42,168 nt of DNA, from contig JAFFTF010000011.1 of the NCBI GenBank assembly GCA_022803075.1, positions 54,577-96,744 of the forward strand, in the 5' to 3' direction. The notes under the pieces are model-generated. The model ran no database searches. It was not told the DNA's origin and saw only the letters and a program-made list of their open reading frames with translations. Origin of the DNA: Micrococcales bacterium 31B. Lineage in GTDB: Bacteria > Actinomycetota > Actinomycetes > Actinomycetales > Dermabacteraceae. Both the position numbers and the translations under genes were made by a program. Positions within the stretch are counted from its first letter, which is position 1. Every line of letters begins with the position of its first letter. Of this stretch, positions 6,837 through 15,573 are shown in pieces.

Positions 6837-8976
6837 CGGCCTCACCCGGGGCGGGCCGGTTCGCGACCTCAGCGCCACCCGAAGCAGCACCCGAAGCGCC
6901 ACCCGAAGCAGCACCCGAAGCCGCTCCACCAGCGCCACCGTCAGCGCAGCACCCACCCTGCGCCGACCCGGCCTCGCTAGCCCCCGCTTCGGTGTGGCAC
7001 GCCCCCCGCGCGGGGGCCGGCACGTCGAGCACGGGGCTGCGGTCGAAGAAGCCCTCGGGGCGCAGCTTGAAGCCGATGGTGTCGACGGGCATGATCGGCC
7101 AGTCCTCGACCCGGGGAAAATGCGTGAGTCCGAAGGTGTGCCACACCACCAGGTCGGCGCCGTCGAGCGGGCGGTTCGCCCGGATGTACGTGGGCAGCCC
7201 CGCGTGGCCCGCGTGCTGATTGACGAAGTCGCCCGTCGGGTAGCGCTCGGCCTCGTCGAACTGCGTGACCCAGAGGTCCTTGGTGGCGAACGCGGCGCGG
7301 CGCGCGACGGACGATTCGGGGTCGGCCAGCAGCGTCGGGTTGCCCATCGGGTGCAACGTGTAGCCCACGGGCTCGCCGAGTCGATTCTTCACCTCGGGGT
7401 TCGAGATCACCCACGCGCGGCCCTTGGCCATGTCGGCCTCGCGCACGGCCTCGGCCTCGCTCGCGAGCACCACCCGCTGCCGCGTGAACGCGTTGCCACG
7501 CTCGTTGCCGGGACCCATCGGCACGCGCACGACGTCGACCTCCTCCACCCGGTTGGTGAAGCCGTCGAGCGCCATATCGAGCCGAGCGCAGAACAGGTGC
7601 TGGTGCACGGGCGCGCCCAGCCCGGGCGCGAGCTCGGTCGCGTAGGGGTAGCCCTTCTCGGGGTAGGCGCTCGTGAAGACGATGCCCGTGGCCTTGGCCT
7701 CGAACTCGATGGTGCCGTCGAGGTAGAGGTACCAGTAGAAGCCGTAGTCGTAGTTGCCGATGGTGGTGAAGAACGAGATCACGAGACGGCGGTTGCGGCG
7801 CGTGTAGTTGATGCCGGTCCACAGGTCGGAGTGCTTGGCGAGAATCGACCAGTCCTCCTCGTGCATGCAGATGCCGTTCTTGATCTCGCGCGGGTTGCCG
7901 AACTCGTCGCTGATCACGGGGCTGAGGTAGGTGATGTCGCCGAGGCAGTCACAGCCCAGTTCGAGCGAGTTGGCGTACTGGCCCACGAGGTATTCGCCCG
8001 TGTCGAAGTAGTTCTGCCACGAGCGCACGGGCGAGGGGTCGCCGTAGGGCACCACCATCTCGGCGATCGAGGCGCGCTGGATGATCGAGCGGTCGCGGCC
8101 CGCGTCCGCAAACGAAATATTGTGCAGCACGATGCCCTCGCGTGCGTCGAAGCCCACGTCGAGGCTCCATTTCTCCCACTCGATGTGGTTGCCGCCCGTG
8201 ACCGTGAAGCTGGGGCCCTCGGGCTGGGTGATCGCGATGGGTTTTTGGGTCTCGCGCAGGGGGCCGGTGAGGCTCGGGTCGGTGTAGTTGCCGTGCTCGG
8301 CGGGTATCGGCACGGCGCCGAAGTCGTGCACGGCGTCGACGGTGCGGCTCACGATGTCGACGTAGGCCACGAGGCCGTCGACGGGGTGCGCCCAGGGGCT
8401 GTCCTCGGCCGAGTTCTGCACGAACGCGAGCCCGCGCAGAATGCGCCGACCCTTCTCTTCGGGGTATTCGAACACCCCGGCCGAGAGGGGCGCGACGCGC
8501 ACCGTGGCAACGTCGAGGTTGCGGGCGGCGAGGGCCGCGAGCCAGTCGGGGTGCTCGGCGAGTATCGCCTCGACCACCTCGAACTCCTCCCCCAGAATCG
8601 GCAGCTCGCCGCTCACGGTGGTGTCGAGCACGGTGTCACTCAGCACGGCGCGCTCCGTCACCGAGACGGTCACATCGTGGGGTGCGGCGCCGGCGACATC
8701 GTGCAAAAAGGCCCGGTACCGGCGGTCGGGGGTGGCGCTGGTACTGGACGCCGGGGCGTCCGGGCTGGCAGGGCCGCCCCCGCTGGCCGGGCCGCTGGCG
8801 CGCGGCGGGTCGACGAGGCCGAGGTAGGCGAAGCGGGTGGTGTCGGTGACGAGCCCGGCCGCGAGGAGGATTTCGCGCACGGCGGTGATCTCGGCGGGGG
8901 TGGGGAGCGCGTAGGCGCCCCCGCTGAGGGCGTTCGGGCTGAGGGCGTTCGGGCTGGGGTGAACGACGGTGGTCAT
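6814..8976 (-). CDS. Copper-containing primary amine oxidase (phenylethylamine/tyramine oxidase type)
   Basis: A 720-residue enzyme oxidising a primary amine to an aldehyde with release of ammonia and hydrogen peroxide. The topaquinone precursor tyrosine lies in [12 protein letters not shown], the catalytic base Asp in [10 protein letters not shown], and the copper histidines in HQHLF and [12 protein letters not shown]. From memory, long stretches match the Arthrobacter globiformis phenylethylamine oxidase. The protein ends in an unusual low-complexity tail of about 60 residues with CC and repeated GAASG units, encoded by two copies of a 24-bp repeat near 6873-6920. The start ATG at 8976 has a strong GAGGAG. 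Divergent TetR and downstream aldehyde dehydrogenase and permease genes indicate an aromatic or biogenic amine pathway. The exact substrate is not decided by sequence. Confidence 0.95.
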   Translation of the reverse strand: MTTVVHPSPNALSPNALSGGAYALPTPAEITAVREILLAAGLVTDTTRFAYLGLVDPPRASGPASGGGPASPDAPASSTSATPDRRYRAFLHDVAGAAPHDVTVSVTERAVLSDTVLDTTVSGELPILGEEFEVVEAILAEHPDWLAALAARNLDVATVRVAPLSAGVFEYPEEKGRRILRGLAFVQNSAEDSPWAHPVDGLVAYVDIVSRTVDAVHDFGAVPIPAEHGNYTDPSLTGPLRETQKPIAITQPEGPSFTVTGGNHIEWEKWSLDVGFDAREGIVLHNISFADAGRDRSIIQRASIAEMVVPYGDPSPVRSWQNYFDTGEYLVGQYANSLELGCDCLGDITYLSPVISDEFGNPREIKNGICMHEEDWSILAKHSDLWTGINYTRRNRRLVISFFTTIGNYDYGFYWYLYLDGTIEFEAKATGIVFTSAYPEKGYPYATELAPGLGAPVHQHLFCARLDMALDGFTNRVEEVDVVRVPMGPGNERGNAFTRQRVVLASEAEAVREADMAKGRAWVISNPEVKNRLGEPVGYTLHPMGNPTLLADPESSVARRAAFATKDLWVTQFDEAERYPTGDFVNQHAGHAGLPTYIRANRPLDGADLVVWHTFGLTHFPRVEDWPIMPVDTIGFKLRPEGFFDRSPVLDVPAPARGACHTEAGASEAGSAQGGCCADGGAGGAASGAASGGASGAASGGAEVANRPAPGEADGPRRGY

Positions 8977-9007
8977 CGGATCTCCTCGGTCGCGGCGTTG
9001 CGATTTT

Positions 9008-9029
9008 TATTCTATGGTTGTAGAGAATA
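9008..9029. promoter_or_regulatory. Inverted repeat between amine oxidase and TetR genes (likely operator)
   Basis: TATTCT at 9008-9013 and AGAATA at 9024-9029 form 6-bp arms with a 10-bp spacer, a size usual for TetR-family sites. On the minus strand it contains TAGAAT, a good -10 box for the amine oxidase. A repressor bound here would block that promoter. Confidence 0.5.
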
Positions 9030-9110
9030 CACAGCCTTATGATGGCGCACAAGGGTTTTTACCAACCGAACCGAACCGACGAACCCACCACGACACCACT
9101 AGGAGCCCAC

Positions 9111-9698
9111 ATGCCAAAGATCGTCGACCACGACCAGCGCCGCCTCGAGCTCGTCGAGGCCACGTGGCGCATCATCGCCCGCCACGGCATCGAGGGCGCC
9201 ACGATGCGCGAGATCGCAGCCGAGGCGGGCTTTTCGAACGGGGCGCTCAAGCCGTACTTCCCCACGAAAGACGACCTCATGGCGCTCGCCTTCGAGCACG
9301 TCTTCAACCGCACCAACGAGCGCATCGCCGAGCGCACTCGCGAGCTGGCGGGCATCGCGGCGCTGCACTCGTTCTGTCTCGAGGTGCTACCCCTCAGCGA
9401 AGACCTCGTGAGCGAGGCGCGCATCGTGATCGGGTTTTGGCAGCGAGCGCTCGGCAGCGACGCGCGCCGCTCCCACCACGACGAGTACATGGGGCGCTGG
9501 ACGGCCACGATTCTCGGCCACCTCGCCGCTGCCCGCGAGCGCGGGGAGGTCACGACGCCATGCCCCGACGCAGCGATCGCCGGCCAGCTCATGTCGATGC
9601 TGCTCGGAGCCCAGATCCGGGCCGCGATGGCGATCGACGGCGGCGTGAGCGACGACCTCGCGGCCGAACTCGACGACTACCTCGCCCTGCTGCACTAG
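9111..9698 (+). CDS. TetR-family regulator (BetI-like) of the amine oxidase cluster
   Basis: A 195-residue regulator from the ATG at 9111, preceded by AGGAG; an in-frame ATG at 9039 is less likely because it lacks a ribosome site. The N-terminal helix-turn-helix is clear: IIARHGIEGATMREIAAEAG, then FSNGALKPYFPTKDDLMALA, in which YF-x-x-K is the TetR hallmark. The C-terminal ligand domain has the BetI-like pattern (IVIGFWQRAL and GQLMSMLLGAQIRAAM). It sits between the amine oxidase (divergent) and the aldehyde dehydrogenase (same strand) and most likely represses one or both. An amine or aldehyde inducer is a reasonable guess. Confidence 0.9.
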   Translation: MPKIVDHDQRRLELVEATWRIIARHGIEGATMREIAAEAGFSNGALKPYFPTKDDLMALAFEHVFNRTNERIAERTRELAGIAALHSFCLEVLPLSEDLVSEARIVIGFWQRALGSDARRSHHDEYMGRWTATILGHLAAARERGEVTTPCPDAAIAGQLMSMLLGAQIRAAMAIDGGVSDDLAAELDDYLALLH

Positions 9699-9741
9699 TC
9701 ACGCTCCCCGCAAATCTTTTTTCGCCGCTTGTCGAAAATAA

Positions 9742-9771
9742 TTGACAGCCGCACAAGACCGGGCCTAGATT
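9742..9771 (+). promoter_or_regulatory. Promoter of the aldehyde dehydrogenase gene
   Basis: TTGACA at 9742-9747 and TAGATT at 9766-9771 with an 18-base spacer form a good sigma70-type promoter 40 bases before the ATG. The -35 box overlaps the inverted repeat TGTC-N10-GACA (9730-9747), a possible repressor site. Confidence 0.6.
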
Positions 9772-9810
9772 GAGTGCCATCCATCACTGTGCGCTCAACG
9801 AGGAGTCCCC

Positions 9811-11199
9811 ATGACCGTGACCACCCCCAGCACCGCAACCACCCGTGAAATCTTCGATCCCGCCACGGGCGAGGTCGTCGGCAACGCCCCCGTGCACACC
9901 GTCGCCGACCTCGACCGCGCCGTCGAGGCCGCCCGCGCCGCCCAGCCCGCGTGGGAGGCCCTCGGCCACGAGGCGCGCAGCAAGGCCCTGCACCGCGCCG
10001 CCGACCTCATCGAAGAAAACGCCGAAAGCCTCGCCGACCTGCTCTCGCGCGAGCAGGGCAAGCCCCTGAACGGCCCCAACGCGCGCTTCGAGGTGGGTGG
10101 CTGCGTCGCGTGGCTGCGCGCCGCCGCCGACACCCCGCTCGGCAGCGAAACCCTCGTCGACGACGGCGAATCGCACGCCGAACTCACCTACCGAGCCCTC
10201 GGCGTGGTCGGCGCGATCGGCCCCTGGAACTGGCCCATGATGATCACCATCTGGCAGGTCGCGCCCGCCCTGCGCATGGGCAACGCCGTGGTCGTCAAGC
10301 CCTCCGAATACACCCCGCTCAGCGTGATCGCCCTGATCGGCGTCATCAACGGCGCCCTGCCCGAGGGGCTCGTGAGCGTCATCAGCGGCGACCGCGAGGT
10401 CGGCGCTCGCCTCGCCTCGCATCCCGCCATCGCCAAGGTCATGTTCACGGGCTCCACCGCGACCGGTAAGGCGATCATCCGCTCGTCGGCCGACACCGTG
10501 AAGCGACTGACCCTCGAACTCGGCGGCAACGACGCCGGCATTGTGCTGCCCGACGTCGACCCGAAGGCCATCGCCGAGGGCCTGTTCTGGGGCGCGTTCA
10601 TCAACACCGGCCAGACCTGCGCGGCGCTGAAGCGACTCTACGTGCACGAAGACATCTACGACGACGTGTGCGCGGCGCTCACCGAGGTCGCCGCGGCCAT
10701 GCCCATGGGCGTCGGCCGCGACGAGAACAATGTGCTCGGGCCGCTGCAGAACAAGCAGCAGTTCGACATCGTGAACCGGCTCGTGGAGGCAGCCAAGGAG
10801 GCCGGCGCGCGCGTCCTGCTCGGCGGCAACCCGCAGCCCGACCAGCCCGGCTACTTCTACCCCACCACGCTCGTCGCCGACATCGACAACGACAACCCGC
10901 TGGTCGCCGAGGAGCAGTTCGGCCCGGCCCTGCCCATCATTCGCTACCGCGACCTCGACGAGGCCGTCGCCCAGGCCAACGCGCTCGACGTGGGACTCGG
11001 CGCCTCCGTCTGGTCGGCCGACCCGGCCAAGGCCCGCGAGGTCGCCACGCGACTGCAGGCCGGCACCGTGTGGATCAACAAGCACGGCGGGGTCGACCCG
11101 CGCGTGCCGTTCGGCGGCGCCAAGCAGTCGGGCTACGGCCTCGAATTCGGCGTCGAGGGCCTGAAGGCGCTCGGCTACCCCCAGGTCATCAGCGGCTAA
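9811..11199 (+). CDS. Aldehyde dehydrogenase (NAD(P)+), probable phenylacetaldehyde/aminoaldehyde dehydrogenase
   Basis: A 462-residue member of the ALDH superfamily, which oxidises aldehydes to acids. Visible motifs are the cofactor loop GPWNWPM, the Rossmann glycine pattern FTGSTATGKAI, the general-base Glu in LTLELGGNDAG, and the catalytic Cys in NTGQTCAALKR. The C-terminal FGGAKQSGYGLE is also typical. The start ATG has a GAGGAG site. It has its own promoter but lies directly after the TetR gene and two genes from the amine oxidase, so it most likely handles the aldehyde that enzyme makes. The true substrate is inferred from context. Confidence 0.93.
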   Translation: MTVTTPSTATTREIFDPATGEVVGNAPVHTVADLDRAVEAARAAQPAWEALGHEARSKALHRAADLIEENAESLADLLSREQGKPLNGPNARFEVGGCVAWLRAAADTPLGSETLVDDGESHAELTYRALGVVGAIGPWNWPMMITIWQVAPALRMGNAVVVKPSEYTPLSVIALIGVINGALPEGLVSVISGDREVGARLASHPAIAKVMFTGSTATGKAIIRSSADTVKRLTLELGGNDAGIVLPDVDPKAIAEGLFWGAFINTGQTCAALKRLYVHEDIYDDVCAALTEVAAAMPMGVGRDENNVLGPLQNKQQFDIVNRLVEAAKEAGARVLLGGNPQPDQPGYFYPTTLVADIDNDNPLVAEEQFGPALPIIRYRDLDEAVAQANALDVGLGASVWSADPAKAREVATRLQAGTVWINKHGGVDPRVPFGGAKQSGYGLEFGVEGLKALGYPQVISG

Positions 11200-11224
11200 G
11201 CCGCCCTTTTTTCGGACGCTCCTG

Positions 11225-11255
11225 CGGCCCGTCGGCATCGTCCGCCGGCGGGCCG
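11225..11255 (+). terminator. Hairpin terminator after the aldehyde dehydrogenase
   Basis: CGGCCCGTCGGC at 11225-11236 pairs with GCCGGCGGGCCG at 11244-11255 (one mismatch, 7-base loop), followed by TTT. It lies 25 bases after the stop codon. Confidence 0.6.
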
Positions 11256-11311
11256 TTTGGCATACCCACGTTTCGCTCCCTCCACGTCACCACCGCGAGA
11301 TCGGATTCATC

Positions 11312-12859
11312 ATGTCCATTCCCTCTGAGCCGGGCCAGCCCGTCCCGTCAGCCGTTTCGACCCCTGCTTCGGCCCCCTCAGCACCGTCTGCCCCCTCTGG
11401 CCCGTCTGCCCCGTCGACCGCCCTGCGCAAGGGGGCGGTGGGCGTGCTCGGCATCCTGTTTTTCGTGCTCTCCGCGCAGGCGCCGCTCACGGGAATCGCG
11501 GGCGCCCTGCCGCTCACCGTGTTTCTCGGCAACGGGGCGGGCGCCCCCGGCGCGTACCTCGTGATCGGCGTGATCATCGGCCTCTTCGCGGTGGGTTTCA
11601 TCGCGATGGGGCGGCGCGTGAGCGTCGAGGGCGCCTTCTTCGCCTACATCACGGTGGGTCTCGGCAGGCGGCTCGGCACCGGCTCGGCGTGGATAGCACT
11701 GCTGTCGTACACCACCGTGCAGGCCGCGATGTACGGCCTCTATGGAGCAACCTTCTCGGCGCTGCTCGCGCAGGTCGGCGTCAACGTGCCGTGGTGGCTG
11801 CTGTGCTTCGTCACCATCATCGTGGTGCAGGTGCTGGGCTCCCTCAACATCGAGTTCGGCGCGCGGCTGCTGGCGGTGCTGGTGGGCTGCGAGACGCTCA
11901 TTCTGCTCGCGTTCGCCCTGGTCACAGTGTTTCGCGGGGGCGGGCCGAGCGGAGGGTTCGATGTCGCCGCGAGCTTCTCCCCCGGCGCGATCATGGCGGG
12001 CGCGCCCGGCATCGCGCTCATGTTCGCGGTCGCGTCGATGATCGGCTTCGAGTCGACCGCCATCTACTCGAGCGAGGCGAAGGACCCGGTCAAGACCGTC
12101 GCCCGCGCCACCTACCTGTGCGTCATCGTGATCTCGCTGTTCTTCGCCTTCGTGTCGTGGGCGTTCGTGGCTTACTACGGCGCGGGCAACGTGGGGGCGG
12201 CGGCGCAGGCCGCGGTCGAATCGGGTGACTCGACTCAACTCGTGTTCCACGCGCTCGACGGAATGCTCGGCGCGTGGACCGGCACGGTCGGCCAGGTGCT
12301 GCTCGTGACCTCGCTGCTCGCGGGTATCCTCGCGTTTCACAACGGCATCAACCGCTACGTGCACGCGCTCGCGGGTCAGGGCTCGCTGCCTCGCTCGCTC
12401 GCCCAGACCAACCGCCACCTCGCCCCGCATCGCGCCGCGCGCCTGCAGACCGTGGTCGCGGTGCTCGTGCTGGCCCCGTTCGCGGCGCTTGGCCTCGACC
12501 CCGTGCTCACGCTGTTCTCGTGGTTCAGCGGGCTCGCGGTCGCGGCGCTCGTGACGCTGTACATCCTGTGCTCGATCGCCGTCGTGGCGTTCGGCGCGCG
12601 CGGGGCCGTGGGGGTTGCCGGGGCGGTTGATTGTGCGGACGCCCCGGGTGGCCCGGCCGGCACCCCAGCCCTCGTGGGCCGGGCGACGGCGTGGGAAACG
12701 CGCTGGGCGCCCTTGCTTGCGACGGCGCTGCTGGGTCTCGTGCTGTGGCAGTTGGTGCAGAACTTCACGACGCTGATCGGCGGCTCGCTGGTGACGGCGG
12801 TGTGCCTGCTGCTCTCGGTGCCGATCGCGTTCGGAGTGGGGTTCGTGACGCGCCGGTAG
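11312..12859 (+). CDS. APC-superfamily amino acid/amine permease
   Basis: A 515-residue membrane transporter with about twelve helices. The first helix (GVLGILFFVLSAQAPLTGIAG) carries the small-residue substrate loop of APC transporters, and the sixth-helix region has IGFESTAIYSSEAKDP, matching the F-E-x-x-x-x-x-x-E-A-x-x-P pattern of the family. The first 35 residues are a soluble Pro/Ser/Ala repeat (SAPSAPSAPSGPSAPS) unlike typical members. A short Gly/Ala insertion lies between late helices (AVDCADAPGGPAGTP). It follows the aldehyde dehydrogenase after a terminator. Its place in the amine cluster suggests uptake of an amine or amino acid; the substrate is unproven. Confidence 0.88.
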   Translation: MSIPSEPGQPVPSAVSTPASAPSAPSAPSGPSAPSTALRKGAVGVLGILFFVLSAQAPLTGIAGALPLTVFLGNGAGAPGAYLVIGVIIGLFAVGFIAMGRRVSVEGAFFAYITVGLGRRLGTGSAWIALLSYTTVQAAMYGLYGATFSALLAQVGVNVPWWLLCFVTIIVVQVLGSLNIEFGARLLAVLVGCETLILLAFALVTVFRGGGPSGGFDVAASFSPGAIMAGAPGIALMFAVASMIGFESTAIYSSEAKDPVKTVARATYLCVIVISLFFAFVSWAFVAYYGAGNVGAAAQAAVESGDSTQLVFHALDGMLGAWTGTVGQVLLVTSLLAGILAFHNGINRYVHALAGQGSLPRSLAQTNRHLAPHRAARLQTVVAVLVLAPFAALGLDPVLTLFSWFSGLAVAALVTLYILCSIAVVAFGARGAVGVAGAVDCADAPGGPAGTPALVGRATAWETRWAPLLATALLGLVLWQLVQNFTTLIGGSLVTAVCLLLSVPIAFGVGFVTRR

Positions 12860-12895
12860 GGCGAGGGTGGGGGTCGGTGGGCCAACTGGGCCGGC

Positions 12896-13027
12896 GGGGC
12901 CGGGCGCGCAGGCTGACCACGCGCCAGCGGGGCCGGACGCGCAGGCTGACCACGCGCCAGCGGGGCCGGGCGCGCAGGCTGACCACGCGCCAGCGGGGCC
13001 GGGCGCGCAGGCTGAGCACGCGCCAGC
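12896..13027. repeat. 33-bp tandem repeat, four copies
   Basis: Units start at 12896, 12929, 12962 and 12995, each GGGGCCGG(G/A)CGCGCAGGCT followed by GA(C/G)CACGCGCCAGC. They differ by only one or two bases. The period is 11 codons, and one frame reads GPGAQADHAPA repeated. That frame has an ATG at 12867 but no ribosome site, so I do not call a gene. The array sits in the spacer between the two permease genes. Confidence 0.9.
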
Positions 13028-13124
13028 GGGCCAACGGGGCCAGGCGCGCCAACGCCCCCACCTGCGCGTCCGGCCCCACTCAACCCTACTTTTGGTGCAA
13101 ATGCTCAAATCTTCGTCAAGCCCC

Positions 13125-13153
13125 TTGACGATAGAACTCAGCACTTGCATAGT
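13125..13153 (+). promoter_or_regulatory. Promoter of the second APC permease
   Basis: TTGACG (13125-13130) and CATAGT (13148-13153) are 17 bases apart. Transcription would start near 13160, which excludes the in-frame ATG at 13145 as the translation start. Confidence 0.5.
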
Positions 13154-13258
13154 TTAGGGGCAGGCATGCGGCCAACGGTGGCCGCGGCGGGTGCACACGG
13201 TCGTGCACGGCTCTACGCCTCGCCTGCGCTCGCCCTTCTTCACCACGAGGTGGTCCCC

Positions 13259-14734
13259 TTGGCAGATTCCGCAGAAAACTCCCGCCGCCTGAAGGCCCGC
13301 GACACGGTCGCGATGTGTACCCCGACGCTCAGCGTCGTGTTCGTCGTCACCGGCTCCACCGCGGGCGCCCTCGGCGTGTGGGGTGCCGCGATCGTGTGCT
13401 TCACGCTCGCGCTCGTCTCATACCTCCAGAACTTTCTCTTCGCCGAGATGGCGAGCATGTTCCCCGACAAATCCGGCGGCGTGGCCCTGTTCGCCGCCGA
13501 GTCGTGGAAGAAGTTCTCGCCCCTCGTCGCGTCCATAGCCTCGTTCGGCTACTGGTGCGGCTGGGGCCTCGCGCTCTCGCTCGCCTCGATGCAGATCGGC
13601 AAGATCCTCGTGACGCAGTGGCTGCCCGGGCTCGACTTCACGCTCTCGCTCGGCTTCGTCTCGGTGGGCGCGCCGCAACTGCTGGGCATTCTCGCCCTCG
13701 CGGCCGCCATCGGCGTGAACCTCACGGGCCTCAAGGTCACGGTGAACCTCAATAAGGTCGTCTCGGCCGCGGTCGTCGCGGTGCTGCTCGGCCTGTGCAT
13801 TTTGCCGTTCTTCGCCACCGACTGGTCGACCCGCACATTTACGCTCAACCTGCTGGGGCCCGACACGGGCTGGCTCACGATTCTCGTGTGGATGTACGTG
13901 GGCGCCTGGTCGATCTACGCGAGCGAACTCTGCGCGACGTTCGCGCCGAAGTACCACCAGCCGGTGCGCGACACCAACCGCGCCCTGCGCAGCATGGCCC
14001 TCATCTTCATCGTCGTGTTCTCCCTCGTGCCCATCGCCTCGGCGGGGGCCCTCGGCGAGCAGGGCATCGTCACCGACCCCGTGAACTACGGCCTGAACTT
14101 CTACCGCGAGACGTTCGGCGACGCCGTGGGCAGCGTGGTCACCCTCGTGCTGCTGGTCGCGCACGGCGCCGCCCTGCTGTCGGCCGCCGCGGACGCGTCC
14201 CATGCCCTCAAGGGCCTGGCCGACGAGAAGCTGACGATTCGTCAGCTGGCGCACGTCAACCGTCGCGGCGCGCCCGCGGGTGCCCTGATCTTCACGCTCG
14301 TCGCCAATGTGCTGATGCTGATCGTGGTGAAGACCCCGGTCGCCATCGTGATCGCCGCGAACCTCGGCTACATGCTCTCGGTGACCCTCGCGTGCGGCGG
14401 CTTCATCGTCATGCGCAAGACCCACGCGCACGTCGCGCGGCCCATGCGCCTCGGAGCGCACTGGATACCTATCGCCGTGCTGCTCACCGCCTTCAACCTC
14501 GCCATTCTGCTCGCGGGCGCGTTCAACCCGGGCCTCGCGGCGGGCGGCGGCGGCGCCGAAATCATGATCGCCTCGGGCCTCCTGCTGCTCGGCGGCATCT
14601 TCTACCTCCTGGGGGTGGCGCAGCAGCGCGGACGCTCCGGTGGCGGCGCGGGCACTGGCGGTGCTGTTGGCGCGGGCAGTGGCGACTCGGGCGCGACTTC
14701 TGCGCCCGTGGCGGGCACCCGAACGGCCTCGTAA
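13259..14734 (+). CDS. APC-superfamily permease (glutamate/GABA antiporter-like)
   Basis: From a TTG at 13259 the product is about 491 residues with some twelve hydrophobic helices. Helix 1 reads MCTPTLSVVFVVTGST and the following FLFAEMASMFPDKSGGVALF resembles the conserved region after helix 2 of APC antiporters. GYWCGWGLALSLASMQIGKIL and WMYVGAWSIYASELCATF fit later helices. I chose the TTG because GAGG lies eight bases before it. An in-frame ATG at 13166 is possible but has no ribosome site and adds a non-hydrophobic segment. The last 35 residues are a Gly/Ala/Thr low-complexity tail. It is the second transporter near the amine oxidase and may import an amine or exchange it for a product. 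Confidence 0.85.
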   Translation: MADSAENSRRLKARDTVAMCTPTLSVVFVVTGSTAGALGVWGAAIVCFTLALVSYLQNFLFAEMASMFPDKSGGVALFAAESWKKFSPLVASIASFGYWCGWGLALSLASMQIGKILVTQWLPGLDFTLSLGFVSVGAPQLLGILALAAAIGVNLTGLKVTVNLNKVVSAAVVAVLLGLCILPFFATDWSTRTFTLNLLGPDTGWLTILVWMYVGAWSIYASELCATFAPKYHQPVRDTNRALRSMALIFIVVFSLVPIASAGALGEQGIVTDPVNYGLNFYRETFGDAVGSVVTLVLLVAHGAALLSAAADASHALKGLADEKLTIRQLAHVNRRGAPAGALIFTLVANVLMLIVVKTPVAIVIAANLGYMLSVTLACGGFIVMRKTHAHVARPMRLGAHWIPIAVLLTAFNLAILLAGAFNPGLAAGGGGAEIMIASGLLLLGGIFYLLGVAQQRGRSGGGAGTGGAVGAGSGDSGATSAPVAGTRTAS

Positions 14735-14747
14735 GCGCAGCACCTCA

Positions 14748-14788
14748 AACGGGCGACCGACCGGCATGCAGCCGGTCGGTCGCCCGTT
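14748..14788 (+). terminator. Strong hairpin terminator after the permease
   Basis: A perfect 18-bp inverted repeat, AACGGGCGACCGACCGGC (14748-14765) with its complement at 14771-14788, and a 5-base loop. It starts 13 bases past the stop codon and has only a weak T-rich tail. Confidence 0.8.
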
Positions 14789-14792
14789 CTCC

Positions 14793-15150
14793 GTATCTTG
14801 CTGTGGCCCGTCACGAAAACAGCGAAAGGCGCACCAGGGCCCGACTTGCCGTGGACGCACTCCAAGATGCTGTCGGACGCTGTGTGAACCCGCCGATTCT
14901 CCGGCGAACGCTTCGCCGCCACAAGGTTTGGGGGGCAACAGTCAGAGTTGTCGCCTGCGCGGAAAACGCGCCAACGGAGAAGTGGTTCATCCTGCTGCAA
15001 TAGAGCATGCTCAACCAGAGGAGTAAGCCACTCGTGACGCGTTCCAGCTCGCGATCGTGTACTGGCTCGTATCGCGGTGCCAGTTGCCGTCTCACCCCGC
15101 GCCAGAAGGGACGGCTGGCGACCACGTTAGCCGCTTGGACTGCTGCACGA
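14793..15150. other. Gene-free stretch leading into the transposon remnants
   Basis: No convincing gene, promoter or RNA gene is visible here. Frames are short and their translations low in recognisable motifs. The right part (about 14990-15150) lies directly upstream of the IS110 transposase fragment and could be the remaining noncoding left end of that element. No terminal sequence can be fixed by eye. Confidence 0.4.
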
Positions 15151-15258
15151 GTGGGTACCAGCATCACCGAACATGACCCGGTCGATGTCTTCATTGGCGT
15201 GGAAGTTGGCAAAAGCGAACACAGTGCAGTCGCGATCAACCGAGCGGAGGGCTTGTCA
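15151..15258 (+). pseudogene. IS110-family transposase, N-terminal fragment
   Basis: About 36 codons read TSITEHDPVDVFIGVEVGKSEHSAVAINRAEG from a GTG at 15151. This is the N-terminus of an IS110-type transposase, whose RuvC-like domain opens with F-I/V-G-V/I-D-V-G/A-K and a following H. Here the catalytic Asp of that motif is Glu (GVEVGK). Homology stops near 15258, after which an unrelated sequence in opposite orientation begins, so the gene is truncated to roughly a tenth of normal length and cannot be active. Confidence 0.65.
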
Positions 15259-15280
15259 AGTTGTTTGTATATGTCCAGCA

Positions 15281-15544
15281 CTAGGCGGTGCGACGGCGGA
15301 GGGTTCGGGCGGACCAGGAAGGGAGGTCGGTTTGGCGTTTTCGAGATAGGAGCCAGGCGAGGAACGCGTCGAGTTCGCGGTGGCGTTGGATGTCGGGTCG
15401 GTGTTTGACGCGGGAGTGGCCGCATTGGGGACAGCGGTAGCGGATGGTGCCTTTGCTGGTCTTGCCGTTGCGTTTGGTGGTTGATCCGCATATCACACAT
15501 GTGGGGTTTTCTGTGGCCCGTGCAACTCTATTGACGGCCGTCAA
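15281..15544 (-). pseudogene. IS1249-like transposase, N-terminal fragment
   Basis: A frame of 87 codons from a TTG at 15544. It holds a zinc-ribbon CVICGSTTKRNGKTSKGT followed by RYRCPQCGHSR, then a basic helical part (RHRELDAFLAWLLSRKRQ). This matches the start of IS1249/ISL3-related transposases of actinobacteria, which are about 380-400 residues, so most of the protein including the catalytic domain is lost at 15281, close to the broken IS110 fragment. A perfect 16-bp palindrome ATTGACGGCCGTCAAT (15530-15545) covers the start and may mark the element end. Confidence 0.65.
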
Positions 15545-15550
15545 TAAGAA

Positions 15551-15564
15551 GCCCCAAAAGGGGC
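15551..15564 (-). terminator. Short terminator for the small minus-strand gene
   Basis: On the minus strand GCCCC-TTTT-GGGGC is followed by TTCTTATT, a short stem with a T-rich tail ten bases after the stop of the gene at 15574-15813. It could also end transcription entering the IS1249 fragment. Confidence 0.5.
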
Positions 15565-15573
15565 ATTGACCTG

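Noticed and set aside
12867-13157. Repeat-containing 96-codon frame GPGAQADHAPA
   Set aside because: No ribosome site or promoter before its ATG and a non-repetitive end lacking any domain. Kept only as a repeat feature.
14748-14788. 18-bp perfect inverted repeat as a possible recombination or attachment site
   Set aside because: Its place 13 bases after a stop codon and its short loop are better explained as a terminator; no second copy was seen in the window.
14793-15000. Possible tRNA gene next to the island as an integration site
   Set aside because: No cloverleaf, T-loop GTTCGAATC-type sequence or CCA end could be found in this stretch.
15007-15408. 133-codon plus-strand frame covering the IS110 fragment as an intact gene
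   Set aside because: Only about 36 codons resemble a transposase; the rest on the right is antisense to the IS1249-like fragment.
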